This document shows, piece by piece, positions 1-13,404 of a stretch of DNA of 64,000 nucleotides. The stretch's first letter is position 1; each line of letters begins with the position of its first letter. Under the pieces are notes generated by a model. The model had not been told where the DNA came from and ran no database searches. It was given only the letters and a program-made list of their open reading frames with translations. Both the position numbers and the translations under genes were made by a program. Source of the stretch: Merluccius polli (Eukaryota > Chordata > Actinopteri > Gadiformes > Merlucciidae); NCBI GenBank assembly GCA_030340625.1, contig JAOPHQ010005441.1, positions 62,001 through 126,000 on the forward strand. Reading direction: 5' to 3'.

Positions 1-1430
1 AATGTGCAATTATTCATTATGCACAAGAAATAATGTAAGCAACTTCAGATAAACAAAACTCAGCAGCTCAACTAATTAAATAACAAAAACAAAATGTTCC
101 AGCGAAGTACGCCTTCGTCAATACACATGTGGCCTCTCGGCCTTCGGCTCCCCAGGGGCCATTTATTCACAAATCAGCCAGATTTTCATTATATCAAATA
201 TATAATACACATACTTGTCAAATCAGCATGCCCTGACACATAACAACATCACTTCATAGAGTGGAGTGCGTCAGTTGTTTACCTCAGACTGCGGTTGATT
301 TTGCCCCCAGATGGTTTTTCCACGATTAAATTGAGCGTTTTTATTTTTTAAATATATACGATACACTTGCACACAGCTGAAACTGTTTCCAAGGTACTTC
401 TTGTACCTCAAACACACGGCTAGATACACCGGTCTGGGTCAACAGGCCGAGATCCCCATCGCGTATGCATTCGTGTTCTGGGTGTAAAAGGAGCGGACCA
501 CGGTTGATAGCAGGCGTTTCCCTTATTTTGGGAAGTAAATCAAGCTTGGCGGTTTGAAAATGCAATAACGTATGATGGTCAGGATTGGACCTTTCAGATT
601 CGTTTATTTCCTGCAATCTCTCGCACGCACTTTTTCAGGGCTCCCCATCTATTTACAAGAACTAAATCACACCGTTTGTGCGTTAGGTATCTGTATCTGT
701 ATCTATCCATTATCCACTCATAAATGCTGTGTTTTACAGAAATTAGATTAGGAGCCTTTAAAAAAAAAAATCAAAACAATATTAAAAAAAACCATATATA
801 CATATATATATAATAAATGCTGGCTGAATACACACTGTGCCTCCCTTGTTAGAGGCAGGCCACTTTATTTTTCCTGCATCCAGCGACGCGATGGTGATGT
901 GACGTCCGGAATAGTGCTGACAACAACAACTGCCTTCGCAAAAAGTCCCTCTGGGCAGCAACAGCAGCAACGTGGAAATACTTAATGAGTTTCATCAGAC
1001 CACAGCCGTGGCAGTTTGAAATGGCAATCACAAGCTCGGGGTCAAAGCGACCTCCTTCTCCTCCTCCCCCTCCTCCTCGGGAGGAAATATACTTGTATGG
1101 AGAAGGAATAATGACATTCGGTTGAACAAGCTTGGAGTCAAATAAACATGAAAAGAGAAGCTCATAGAGATGCAACAATGTACTATTCCAATTATTACCA
1201 TAGTGTTTAAATGGCAAAGTAATCAAAAAATACTGACCAAGACATCTGGCCAGTATATACTGTAAATGTCCAGTAAAAAAATATCATAGTGTGCAGCAAC
1301 CACTTGAACCTGCCCAGCAATTAATAAATGAGGGTAAATACCTTCAAAGCGTCCAATACCTGTGTAGTACTTTATCAGACTAGTACCACTCACAACACCA
1401 GCACAAACACAGCATCCTTTAGTATACTGT
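1..1430. other. Intronic sequence, AT-rich
   Basis: Downstream igsf21 intron by position. It has short A/T runs, a TA stretch near 797-815 and a GGAGG-type pyrimidine cluster near 1055-1080. No exon, RNA gene or clear mobile element is seen; short open frames here have no recognisable similarity. Confidence 0.5.
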
Positions 1431-1431
1431 T

Positions 1432-1612
1432 CACTATTTATTTATTTTATCCAAAGCGACTTACAGTGAATTCAGATGCATGTCATTTAGGAGCAGGTAG
1501 GGGGCGGGGCATCTCGCTCTAGAACGCCTCATAGGTAGGGGGCGGCCATTGGGGATCGAACCCAGTACCGTCCGTCAAACAACCGACACTATCCCGCCCC
1601 CTACAACACACG
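1432..1612 (-). mobile_element. tRNA-derived SINE, minus orientation
   Basis: The plus strand shows the tail first (ttatccaaagcgacttacag), then a pol III B-box-like block (gggatcgaaccc) and ends in cactatcccgcccccta. Read on the minus strand this is a tRNA-like head (gggggcgggatagtgtcgg) followed by the fish SINE tail (ctgtaagtcgctttggataa). The same head occurs at about 22985-23172. Confidence 0.6.
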
Positions 1613-2168
1613 CTATTCTTTACAGAACTAACTCATTTCCCCGAACCCTGTTTTAAATGCATTTTTGTGGCAAACATTTCATGTTTTCTTATGCTACTGC
1701 TACGATACAAATAACATCAAACAGCAAAAAGGGACATATGTTTACTCAAGCTGTTGTGCCAACCAACCGCCAAGCACAAATATCACGCGTGCTGCTCACA
1801 TTCTGTCACAGACATGTTGAATCACACATGTATTTATGTAATAAACAATTTGGGGTACATTTGTTTTGAGCCATCTTGTGCAATGGTCTCTTATCCCATT
1901 GAACAAATTAAATCAACGTAGTAGGCCTAAGGCTCTTCGCGTTTAAGATGCTACTACTTTGTGGACCAGAGTGTATGGAAAAATGCAATATGTAACGCGG
2001 TCGGTAAAGCCGTTAATAGGAAGACGTCCTTGAATTTATACAACGTAAAGGCCATATAAATGACATTTTAAATTCATGTTTTTTAATGACTAAGCTGTCT
2101 GGAATCAAGTGGCAGCCATGACCACCTGTTTGTGAAGCCCTGGTGGGGGACACTAATGTGTCGTTAAT

Positions 2169-2481
2169 CTAATGGCTTTTAGGTGGTTCACTGTAGACTA
2201 GCATGTAGTTCCTCTAATGGCCTGTAGGTGGTTCACTGTAGACTAGCATGTAGTTCCTCTAATGGCCTGTAGGTGGTTCACTGTAGACTAGCATGTAGTT
2301 CCTCTAATGGCCTGTAGGTGGTTCACTGTAGACTAGCATGTAGTTCCTCTAATGGCCTGTAGGTGGTTCACTGTAGACTAGCATGTAGTTCCTCTAACGG
2401 TATCTAAGTGGTTCACGGTAGACTAGCATGTAGTTCCTCTAATGGCCTTCATGTGGTTCCTCTAACGGCCTCTAGGTGGTT
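2169..2481. repeat. 45-bp minisatellite, about 7 copies
   Basis: The unit runs from ctaatggcctgtaggtggtt through the motif gactagcatgtagttcct. Copies start at 2169, 2214, 2259, 2304, 2349 and 2394, followed by shortened copies to 2481. The central copies are almost identical; the outer ones diverge. Confidence 0.95.
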
Positions 2482-3638
2482 GGATGCAAAAAGCCTGTCA
2501 CCGTTCTACGTCAATGGGAAAATGTTGATTTCATTCTCGTAATACAAAGTGAATACATTATTTCTTTGTTCGGTTAGGACCTCAGTTGCTAGTTCATCTC
2601 CATATCATTTATTGTGAGAGGTCCGGCTTGACAGTTTTATTTCATTCAAAATGATTAAGTTATTAAGGCTTGAACACTAAATAGTTTTGGCCATAGACTA
2701 CTGCGAGGCGGGCATTCAATTCCCGCCCTCAATGTGCCAATTACGGCTCGTTTCCGCTGCTGATTGCAAAATATCTCTAGCGGCGGCCGCGGCCAAGACG
2801 TGAAATCTAAGGCTTTACAGCGGTTGCGCGCAAACCATTAGGTGACCAATGGCTATATTTTTTACAGTGTGTGTCTGAAATGTTTAATTAAACCATGACT
2901 CAGACTAATGCAAGTTCTCACAGCCAGCCGTGCCAGGGATATTGTTTCTAAAGTTAATTACGAAAAAAAAAGATATTCTCTTCTAATTGTAGTATGTAGT
3001 GCAGTGTTTAAAATCAGATGCAGCCGCAAAGTGGGGATCGCAATACAACGTAGAGCAACAATTACAGAAAATGCTACATTGCAATATCCTTTAATAATGT
3101 TTTGTGGACTGTCAATTAGCTTTAACACTGTTAACACCCCCCCCCCCCCTTCTCTTTTGTACTGTATTATATTACCACGGCACAGTCTACTCCATTCAAT
3201 TATTCTACAACAATAACCACGTTAAGTAGAATCAAGTTAACCTATACAGCCCCTTTACACTCTCGCAGGGTTTGTGGGTCCACAGTTAGCCATCACTCCA
3301 TAATCCCCTGCCCTCCGATACGACAGGAGAGACCCCCAAACCCCAGAGGGGGAATAAACCCAGAAAAGAAAACGGGGGCCCCAACGCAAGTTCTCCTCAT
3401 TAAATGATGAATAATTTAGTTTCACCATAAACTCAGCAGCTGCTGACGCTTTTTTTTCCATAGCATGCTCGCTTAAAAGAAAAAAGAATCAAACCGATCA
3501 CATTTCTGGACGAAATATTTACATAAAATAAACATAACATCAGCATATCGATATTTTACCCTTTAAACGGCTCATGAGATATTTAAATGTTGACGGGAAG
3601 AGTTGTCAGTGACTCCAAGGCTTTGACAACACAGAAAG
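2482..3638. other. Intronic sequence, no gene seen
   Basis: Non-coding sequence with a C13 run at about 3137-3149 and a GC-rich patch near 2785 (gcggcggccgcggcc). No splice-bounded coding segment is recognised. Confidence 0.5.
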
Positions 3639-6600
3639 GAGAGAGAGAGAGACAGACAGACAGAGAGACCGCAAGAGAGACAGAGACAGAGAGACCGCAA
3701 GAGAGACAGAGACAGAGAGACCGCAAGAGAGACAGAGACAGAGAGACCGCAAGAGAGACAAAGACAGAGAGACCACAAGAGAGACAGAGACAGAGAGACC
3801 GCAAGAGAGACAGAGACAGAGAGACCGCAAGAGAGACAGAGACAGAGAAACCGCAAGAGAGACAGAGACAAAGAGACCGCAAGAGAGACAGAGACAGAGA
3901 GACCGCAAGAGAGACAGAGACTGCAAGAGAGACAGAGACAGAGAGACCGCAAGAGAGACAAAGACAGAGACCGCAAGAGAGACAGAGAGACCACAAGAGA
4001 GACAGAGACAGAGAGACCGCAAGAGAGACAGAGACAGAGAGACCGCAAGAGAGACAGAGACAGAGACCGCAAGAGAGACAGAGACAGAGAGACCGCAAGA
4101 GAGACAGAGACAGAGAGACCGCAAGAGAGACAGAGACAGAGAGACCGCAAGAGAGACAGAGACAGAGAGACCGCAAGAGAGACAGAGACAGAGAGACCGC
4201 AAGAGAGACATAGACAGAGAGACCGCACGAGAGACAGAGACAGAGAGACCGCAAGAGAGACAAAGACAGAGACCACAAGAGAGACAGAGACAGAGAGACC
4301 GCAAGAGAGACAGAGACAGAGAGACTGCAAGAGAGACAGAGACAGAGACCGCAAGAGAGACAGAGAGACCGCAAGAGAGACAAAGACAGAGAGACCGCAA
4401 GAGAGACAGAGACAGAGAGACTGCAAGAGAGACAGAGACAGAGACCGCAAGAGAGACAAAGACAGAGAGACCGCAAGAGAGACAGAGAGACCGCAAGAGA
4501 GACAGAGACAGAAAGACCGCAAGAGAGACAGAGACAGAGAGACCGCAAGAGAGACAAAGACAGAGAGACCGCAAGAGAGACAGAGACAGAGAGACCGCAA
4601 GAGAGACATAGACAGAGAGACCGCAAGAGAGACAGAGACAGAGAGACCGCAAGAGACAGAGAGACCGCAAGAGAGACAGAGACAGAGAGACCGCAAGAGA
4701 GACAGAGACAGAGAGACCGCAAGAGAGACAGAGACAGAGAGACCGCAAGAGACAGAGAGACCGCAAGAGAGACAGAGACAGAGAGACCGCAAGAGAGACA
4801 GAGACCGCAAGAGAGACAGAGAGACCGCAAGAGAGACAGAGAGACCACAAGAGAGACAGAGACAGAGAGACCGCAAGAGAGACAGAGACAGAGAGACCGC
4901 AAGAGAGACAGAGACAGAGACCGCAAGAGAGACTGAGACAGAGAGACCGCAAGAGAGACAGAGACAGAGACCGCAAGAGAGACAGAGACAGAGAGACCGC
5001 AAGAGAGACAAAGACAGAGAGACCGCAAGAGAGACAGAGACAGAGAGACCGCAAGAGAGACATAGACAGAGAGACCGCAAGAGAGACAGAGACAGAGAGA
5101 CCGCAAGAGACAGAGAGACCGCAAGAGAGACAGAGACAGAGAGACCGCAAGAGAGACAGAGACAGAGAGACCGCAAGAGAGACAGAGACAGAGAGACCGC
5201 AAGAGAGACAAAGACAGAGAGACCGCAAGAGAGACAGAGACAGAGAAACCGCAAGAGAGACAGAGACAAAGAGACCGCAAGAGAGACAGAGACAGAGAGA
5301 CCGCAAGAGAGACAGAGACTGCAAGAGAGACAGAGACAGAGAGACCGCAAGAGAGACAAAGACAGAGAGACCGCAAGAGAGACAGAGACAGAGAGACCGC
5401 AAGAGAGACAGAGACAGAGAGACCGCAAGAGAGACAGAGACAGAGACCGCAAGAGAGACTGAGACAGAGAGACCGCAAGAGAGACAGAGACAGAGACCGC
5501 AAGAGAGACAGAGACAGAGAGACCGCAAGAGAGACAAAGACAGAGAGACCGCAAGAGAGACAGAGACAGAGAGACCGCAAGAGAGACATAGACAGAGAGA
5601 CCGCAAGAGAGACAGAGACAGAGAGACCGCAAGAGACAGAGAGACCGCAAGAGAGACAGAGACAGAGAGACCGCAAGAGAGACAGAGACAGAGAGACCGC
5701 AAGAGAGACAGAGACAGAGAGACCGCAAGAGACAGAGAGACCGCAAGAGAGACAGAGACAGAGAGACCGCAAGAGAGACAGAGACAGAGAGACCGCAAGA
5801 GAGACAGAGAGACCACAAGAGAGACAGAGACAAAGAGACCGCAAGAGAGACAGAGACAGAGAGACCGCAAGAGAGACAGAGACAGAGAGACCGCAAGAGA
5901 GACAGAGACAGAGACCGCAAGAGAGACTGAGACAGAGAGACCGCAAGAGAGACAGAGACAGAGACCGCAAGAGAGACAGAGACAGAGAGACCGCAAGAGA
6001 GACAAAGACAGAGAGACCGCAAGAGAGACAGAGACAGAGAGACCGCAAGAGAGACATAGACAGAGAGACCACAAGAGAGACAGAGACAGAGAGACCGCAA
6101 GAGACAGAGAGACCGCAAGAGAGACAGAGACAGAGAGACCGCAAGAGAGACAGAGACAGAGAGACCGCAAGAGAGACAAAGACAGAGAGACCGCAAGAGA
6201 GACAGAGACAGAGAGACCGCAAGAGAGACATAGACAGAGAGACCGCAAGAGAGACAGAGACAGAGAGACCGCAAGAGACAGAGAGACCGCAAGAGAGACA
6301 GAGACAGAGAGACCGCAAGAGAGACAGAGACAGAGAGACCGCAAGAGAGACAGAGAGACCGCAAGAGAGACAGAGAGACCGCAAGAGAGACAGAGACAGA
6401 GAGACCGCAAGAGAGACAGAGACAGAGAGACCGCAAGAGAGACAGAGACAGAGAGACCGCAAGAGAGACAGAGACAGAGAGACCGCAAGAGAGACATAGA
6501 CAGAGACCGCAAGAGAGACTCAGACAGAGAGACCGCAAGAGAGACAGAGACAGAGACCGCAAGAGAGACAGAGACAGAGAGACTGCAAGAGAGACAGAGA

Positions 6601-7398
6601 CAGAGAGACCGCAAGAGAGACAGAGAGACCGCAAGAGAGACAGAGACAGAGAGACCGCAAGAGAGACAGAGACAGAGAGACTGCAAGAGAGACAGAGACC
6701 GCAAGAGAGACAGAGACAGAGAGACCGCAAGAGAGACAAAGACAGAGAGACTGCAAGAGAGACAGAGACAGAGAGACTGCAAGAGAGACAGAGACCGCAA
6801 GAGAGACAAAGACAGAGAGACCGCAAGAGAGACAGAGAGACCGCAAGAGAGACAGAGACAGAGAGACCGCAAGAGAGACAGAGACAGAGAGACCGCAAGA
6901 GAGACAGAGACAGAGAGACCGCAAGAGAGACAAAGACAGAGAGACCGCAAGAGAGACAGAGACAGAGAGACCGCAAGAGAGACAGAGACAGAGAGACCGC
7001 AAGAGACAGAGAGACCGCAAGAGAGACAGAGAGACCGCAAGAGAGACAGAGACAGAGAGACCGTAAGAGAGACAGAGACAGAGAGACCGCAAGAGACAGA
7101 GAGACCGCAAGAGAGACAGAGACAGAGAGACCGCAAGAGAGACAGAGACAGAGAGACCGCAAGAGAGACAGAGAGACCACAAGAGAGACAGAGAGACCGC
7201 AAGAGAGACAGAGACAGAGAGACCGCAAGAGAGACAGACAGAGAGACCGCAAGAGAGACAGAGACAGAGAGACCGCAAGAGAGACAGAGACAGAGACCGC
7301 AAGAGAGACTGAGACAGAGAGACCGCAAGAGAGACAGAGACAGAGACCGCAAGAGAGACAGAGACAGAGAGACTGCAAGAGAGACAGAGACAGAGAGC
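3639..7398. repeat. 3.76-kb purine-rich satellite-like array, 26-bp unit
   Basis: Tandem array of a 26-bp unit reading gagagacagagacagaga plus gaccgcaa on the plus strand, with shorter 18-22 bp variants, on the order of 140 units. Recurrent variants (aaagac, atagac, actgag, ccacaag, ctgcaag) recur in the same order in blocks near 4550, 5005, 5530, 6000 and 6180, which indicates higher-order duplication. The unit has no stop codon in any minus-strand frame and its length is not a multiple of three. This produces apparent minus-strand open frames of up to about 1,300 codons made of LRSLCLCLSCGLSVSVSLAV cycles. They have no family match, and the array is not treated as a gene. Confidence 0.97.
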
Positions 7399-8496
7399 GA
7401 GGGCGGTGGTGGAGAACGCTGAAACCACTCTGTTTTTTCCCGCCTCTTGACTCAGCGTCTGGGCGTGGCGGCGGGCCGGTCGAGGCAAGTGCCCCCTCAT
7501 GAGAAACTGTCCACTTGGCCCCGGTCCTGGACCACACATACACATCCTCTCTCATTGTGCTCAGTGTAAAAAAAAACCAGACACCTTAAATTAACCCCGG
7601 CTCAGCCATTTCACGCATTAGCTCACAGTGTAAGTGTCTGATATGAACTGGAAAAACAGATTACCTGAGGTGTTGTTTGTTCGGATTTTTTACACTCATG
7701 CAACAGGTTAACAAGATAATTTAAGCGAGAAGACAAACCTCCACACTCTGTGGCTGTGTTGTATGTGCAACGCTAAATGTGCCAGACATTGCCATTGCGA
7801 GAATCTATCTTTTACACATGAGCAAGCGCCCCATGCCTGGGAGACAACCTCTCGATAGAAAAGTAATTATGTTCTCCGTGTAGCGAGCGACTAGCGGGAA
7901 AACAGTCCCTGCCATCAACCGACAATTATTTAGCGAAAACAATTGGGAAAATCTTTACAGTTGGTTAACAACTATGACCAATGAACAGCTTACGGTAAAC
8001 TCATTACATCACAGGGTACCGTGTCTGGTTTCCCTCTATATGAGGTCAGAGTTATAGGCTTATATTTATACTGCCATGTGTAACTGTTTTTTTTTAAATT
8101 AGCCAGCGTTAATTAGGCACGGCTCGGGAGTGAGGAATGTGCGTGGAATAGAAATGTCCTTCACTGTGAATTCTCCATTGAGCATTACATATCTGGATAA
8201 AATTGCTTGATGCAATGTGTTGAAATAGGGCTCAATACAATTAGTACGCAACCAGCATATGGTGTTTAGTTTCAATATGGTTGCAGTGGTAGGAGTTGCA
8301 CATTATTAATGTTTGTTAATCCTTAGTCTTCTGTGCATAGTCCTTCAAGCCAATTCCACTTGAGAAAAATTGACTATGCTACTATGCTATGCTAATAGTT
8401 TGAAAAAGACAAAACTGCAAGCTCATTAAAATGTGCCTTTGTCTTTTTGAATAGCTATGGTTGTAGGTCTGATAAGTCTCCGCCCAAAAAACAAAT

Positions 8497-8500
<4 letters not shown>
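7399..8500. other. Intronic sequence after the array
   Basis: Unique-looking sequence with a GC-rich start (7400-7540) and then AT-rich intron. No exon or RNA gene is recognised. Confidence 0.45.

Positions 8501-8552
<52 letters not shown>
8501..8552. repeat. (AT)n microsatellite
   Basis: Uninterrupted AT dinucleotide run of about 52 bp, flanked by acaaatacaa and acacagtata. Confidence 0.97.
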
Positions 8553-8558
<6 letters not shown>

Positions 8559-9974
8559 TATATAACAAAAATAAAAATAAATAATCCTGAAATAAACAAG
8601 ATGGGAAGGACTTTAAGCATGCACAGCATTCAACACAACACTTACACATTTAATAACCCCAATTATCCTTCCAAAAGTGCCACGCAGATTGCATACTACT
8701 TGACCTGCCAACTGGTGGCAGGGGTGGCGGTAATATTATTGTTGCTTATGTGTAAATTATAGGCCTTCCATGTGCCAATACATGTGTACATGTGAATGCC
8801 TTCTCGAAAGCACTGCTTATTATTCACAGCCGGTGTATTTTTAAACCTCACAGGGTTTCTGTGTGCATGTACACAGTAAAAACAGCAAAGGGGCTGCCCT
8901 TTACGTAAAGTGATTTCATGGATTGGGCAGACGTTCGGCACAATGCTATCTTTTCAGTTTTTATACTAAATCAATTACTTTGAAACAACTTTTTTTGAAT
9001 ATTTTGTATGTATTTTTCTTCCCAGGAGTGATTACTGGTCACCTATTTCAGCAGTTTATTCTGCAATTGAAGGTTACCGGTAAGTTAATTTGCACCCCTG
9101 CTGACACATAAAGGTATATTTTATTAATATTACAGATGTTTGAAGTTAAAAGCCCTCTCCCCTTTATCACATCCCACCCCTTTAAAGACACCATGAAATC
9201 ACACTGAGGGCGCATTTTTGTTGTCTAATATTCCATATTTCCAAGTAAATTGGGTAATTAGCATGGTAAAAAACGGCATGTTCAAGGATTTAATTGACTT
9301 GCACAAATGTGAAAATGTGCGTTTGCATTCTTCACAACGAAGAAGACGGGAATGGATGTGTGTTAGTATATTATTGGTTGAAATGTTTGTCACGACCTGA
9401 TCCTTAACAAGACCCACCCAATGTGGACTGGAAGCTAGGGAAATTTGGGCGGATAACCATGACATGACCATTAACATGGTCATGTCGGCCAATACCAATC
9501 CTTTTTTCAATTTCTTTGCCATACCATATGCATCTTTCTACTGGTTGGGTTTACCCATTATACTGTAACTAAATGCTTGGTGCAGATGCAAACATCTAAA
9601 AAAAAACATTAACCCTGTGAACATTTGTTACTGTAGCTTCTCTCAATATTCGCAAATAAAATTAAATTAAAAAGGTATGAAAACTGAAATAGGAATCTAT
9701 TAAAGTGAGTGAGGCTACTGTCTACCACCAGGAAATAACATAAATATTGGGGTATATCTTTATGTATTACTTACGTTCTGTTTCCTGGTGAGTTCAGATT
9801 GAAATACTTTAAATAAATTATAAAGAGCTGTATCCTTTTCACACTTGGTTTTGCCAATTTGCTTTTTGAAGATATAACGCAACGTGGGCAGTCAAAGTTT
9901 GATAAATACAGGTTTATTTGCAATTTTAAAATGTTAAAATACATTCTGTGCCAACCCTCAGATTGCTGACAATA
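8553..9974. other. Intronic sequence, no gene seen
   Basis: AT-rich sequence without recognisable exon, RNA gene or mobile element. Open frames are short and lack similarity. Confidence 0.45.
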
Positions 9975-11152
9975 GCTTAAAAAAAGCCAAGGATGGCTGA
10001 GGCGAACTTGCTGGTGAGACCCCAGACAGCCTTGAGAAGGAACAAGAGCTACTTCTGAAGGAGGTGAAGGCGATACAACCACCAGACAGTCAGGGAAAAA
10101 ATCAACCAGACTTTCACATATCGAAGACAGGCAGTAGTAGATCAGAACAAAACTTGGTTATAAATGGGCTGCAATGGTTCTGGTTAAGATGAATCTTTTA
10201 TACTTTTTCACTTCTGTTCCCGAAGCTGGCCCTAATGTGGTTTGTGCTGGTGTTTTTTGTTCTTGTTTTCAATGCCAGATCCAGCGGCTCACAACAGTTC
10301 CCTTGCCATTGCATTTCCTATGACAGCTGGACAGGCACTACAACTGCCTCATCAGTGTTTTTAAAACCAAGGGAGGAGCCATAGGACAGAAGATCAGCGG
10401 GACAATACTGATTTTGGGCCAGGTACAGCATGCACAGCACATATATAATTTGAATGGGAAGAATGTCAATAAAGTCACAAAGATTATATAACATTATAGA
10501 CAGACAACATTGAGCAGTTAGAAAACTAAAAATGTATTGTTAATGTGTCTGACAGTAACTTGTCTGACAGAATATGAACATCCATACCAGAAGGCAATGC
10601 GTTCTTTATTTACATGGGTGAAGAGAGACCCCGACCTACTCATCAAATAATATACGTTAATAACTTTATTAAACTTTATAATCATCTTAAAAATCTATTA
10701 ACTTGCCAATGCCATTTATATAATCTCTAATTTGTACATTAATTCACACCTGATATAGTTTCCCCTATATAGAGGAAAGTGGACTAATTTGCAATGCCAA
10801 TTCGGTCAAAAATAATATAGCCACAGAATGTGCTGTTCTGACTTTTTTTCAGCTTCAGGACACGCAGAGCGATGGAGTGGGCAGCGACCCGGAGCAAGTC
10901 ACCATGGCAATGCTCATCGCGAGGACGACGCTCCTCTTCATACCAATGAGGACATCAGGATTGTGGTTGAGAGTGTTGAAGTGCTGAACAACCTCCGCTC
11001 TGTTGCCATTAGGACTCATCTATGCTCTCAACGTCAGCTACCCTAAGAAACTCACACTTTCATTTGAGGTGATCCCGAAAGTCTCCTGGGGACTTGAGGA
11101 TCACAAGACGTTTCCATAGGTCCAAAACCTGAACAATAAGCTGTCACAATAA
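9975..11152 (+). pseudogene. Decayed copy of a multi-exon fish-specific gene family (uncharacterised, SAMD3-like group)
   Basis: Seen: three plus-strand coding-like blocks with splice-like borders. Block 1 (about 9985-10160) reads ...REKINQTFTYRRQAVV. Block 2 (10279-10422, after tttcaatgccag and before gtacag) reads QRLTTVPLPLHFL, a stop, then QLDRHYNCLISVF and KGGAIGQKISG. Block 3 (from 10853, after gactttttttcag) reads HTNEDIRIVVESVEVLNNL, then needs a frameshift near 11005 to continue GLIYALNVSYPKKLTLSFEV, meets another stop at 11117, and ends at 11152. Known from memory: fish genomes carry many copies of proteins with this order (RRQEVV, FxxQLDxYxPxLLxLF, FGLxYALNxxYPKEL), often annotated as uncharacterised or SAMD3-like. 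Internal stops and the frameshift indicate a pseudogene. Family assignment is moderate; function is unknown. Confidence 0.55.
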
Positions 11153-11397
11153 GCTGAACACCCCACTTCAACATGGTTCTGGTGTCAGTTATTGTAATTT
11201 GGGTTCATACAAGTGTGTTGATCCAGTGATTAGTTTGGACTTTTACATGTTTTTTCATTTTAGATCGTTGTAAATGAAGAGCTGTGTGAAGGCTTCCCAG
11301 GTGAAAATGGTTTTACAGTTCATTCATCTTTCTCACACAGAGATGCACCCATGGCCTGACACAGAAGCACACATACGGACACACCCAAACCAACAGA

Positions 11398-11411
11398 CAC
11401 ACAGACACACA

Positions 11412-11507
<96 letters not shown>
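11398..11507. repeat. (CA)n microsatellite, about 110 bp
   Basis: Near-perfect CA run with a few cagaca variants at its left edge. Confidence 0.97.
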
Positions 11508-11509
<2 letters not shown>

Positions 11510-12263
11510 TACACACCTGTGAATTACTGACTTACTGTGAAATGGTATTTGTTAAAATAAATTAAGTTTACATTTTATGAATACATGTAAAATTAGGACA
11601 CATTGAGATTACTGTATTTATTTGAACTAACGCATATTTTTACTGAGTAACTTAAATAAATTGCTGGTAACAAAGTCAAATAATTCAAATGGGTAATTAA
11701 AGTAAGAAATCTGGTCATTCTGAAATAAAATTTGACTTTGACAAGGCCATATTTGGGTAATTCCAAAGTAGAAAAATAATTTGGATCAAGTAAAATAATG
11801 TAGTTTTGTCAGAGGAATCAATGCGTAATAATAGGTTGGCATTAGGATTTTTTTTTAAAGGGAAAACCAAATTATATATTTTTTACAGTGAGCATGGGAA
11901 AAGGTTTGATCTTCGAAAATACGATGTAATTAAGAATAATTGAGTAAACTGAAAACGTCACAAAATGCACATGGTTTACATTAGGCAGGGCTGCAGGGGG
12001 TCGCCGTCTATCAGGGTGCCAAAGGGAAAAGAGCGGATTACTCTGTTTGATCGTAAACTTGAGGCTAAATACGAATAGAGGAAACATCAATAAAGCCAAT
12101 CAATGAACGCTGAATTCTCAGATACAATGTGTTGGCTCCGTATCCGCTTAGCGGCTTAGTATTTACATTTCAATAGGACTGTGAAATAAATCATTTATAA
12201 TTTGGTTTGTTAAATATAGCAGTTTCAAGTTTACAGGCTATTGCACACATATTGAAAGCAATC
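11510..12263. other. Intronic AT-rich sequence
   Basis: No exon, RNA gene or clear mobile element recognised. Confidence 0.45.
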
Positions 12264-12388
12264 GTTAAGTGTTGAATGTAAATGTGAATCTACATGTAAA
12301 AGTGTTAAGTGTTGAATGTAAATGTGAATCTACATGTAAAAGTGTTAAGTGTTGAATGTAAATGTAAATCTACAGTACATGTAAAACT
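12264..12388. repeat. 40-bp tandem repeat, 3 copies
   Basis: Unit gttaagtgttgaatgtaaat followed by gtgaatctacatgtaaaagt. Two identical copies (12264, 12304) and a third, slightly altered copy. Confidence 0.93.
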
Positions 12389-12790
12389 GGATTCAGAGCA
12401 TATCTGTTCATAATGTTTATACCATACCATAATATAATACACTGAGGATGTACCACAACCAACATTTTTCATTCTAATCAAATGTATAAAGTAATCATGA
12501 TTGGACATATTTTCCAACTGAAACTTGACTTTATAATAACACTGGCCACCATGGCTCAGATGTTTTCAGATATTGCCGAGTCAGCAACACATTATTTTAA
12601 TTGCTATCTTATTATGCACTTAGCAGGTGGCATGGTCCCGGTGACACAAAGTAAGAGCTATTTCCCTCCATTAGCACTTTGGGGAAAGACAAGCAGAAAA
12701 AAAAGGAAGCCATAGAAAGGAAGCCATAGAAAGGTATCCAGCGGCGTTAATGACTTAAGACTTACCCTAACATCGCAGCAGGTGGGCAGT

Positions 12791-12796
<6 letters not shown>

Positions 12797-12833
<37 letters not shown>

Positions 12834-12835
12834 TG
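12797..12835. repeat. (GT)n microsatellite
   Basis: GT run merging into a short ta/tg stretch. Confidence 0.9.
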
Positions 12836-13179
12836 TTAAGGACAGACCCTCCACTGACAGGCCACTCACATAATCAACCAGGAAGTGCGTGAGAGATGGA
12901 AATCACGTTCACCTTGCACTCACCTCTCGCTGTGCTGGTAATTGCAGGAGATAGGTGTGCATGGTGGCCTGTGGTCCATTATCATACACAGCCCTGGACC
13001 ATGATTAATGGCCCTGCAGGGACAAACAGCCAGGCGTCTGCGCTCGCCAGGCAGCTAGCAAGCGGCTCAATGATATGGAGACCCCATTCAGCAGCATATG
13101 GCCACGGCAACCACGGGACACCGCCTCACTCCTTATGAAAGTTATAGGGAAAGTGTGCAAATGTGGGTGATTTTTTGTA

Positions 13180-13328
13180 TCTGTGTGTGCGTGCGTGTGT
13201 GTGTGTGTGTGTACATCCAGAAGAGCGTACCATAGCACAAGCATGGGCGTGTGAGGGATGGTGCGTGTTGCTAAGTGAGTGTGTGCGCGCGTGTCCTGTG
13301 TGCATGTGTGTTTGTGTATGAGTCTCGC

Positions 13329-13363
<35 letters not shown>

Positions 13364-13404
13364 TCATGGAGAGCACACCTTTGCCTGTGTATGAGCGAGT
13401 GCAG

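Noticed and set aside
2169..2481. CRISPR-like regular repeats
   Set aside because: The 45-bp copies are contiguous without unique spacers; this is a minisatellite in eukaryotic DNA. The same applies at 31645-31892.
3572..7555. Very long minus-strand open frames (up to 1,327 codons) over the 26-bp array
   Set aside because: They are cyclic S/L/C/V/R translations of a stop-free tandem repeat, present in several overlapping frames. No domain, no codon signature and no splice context.
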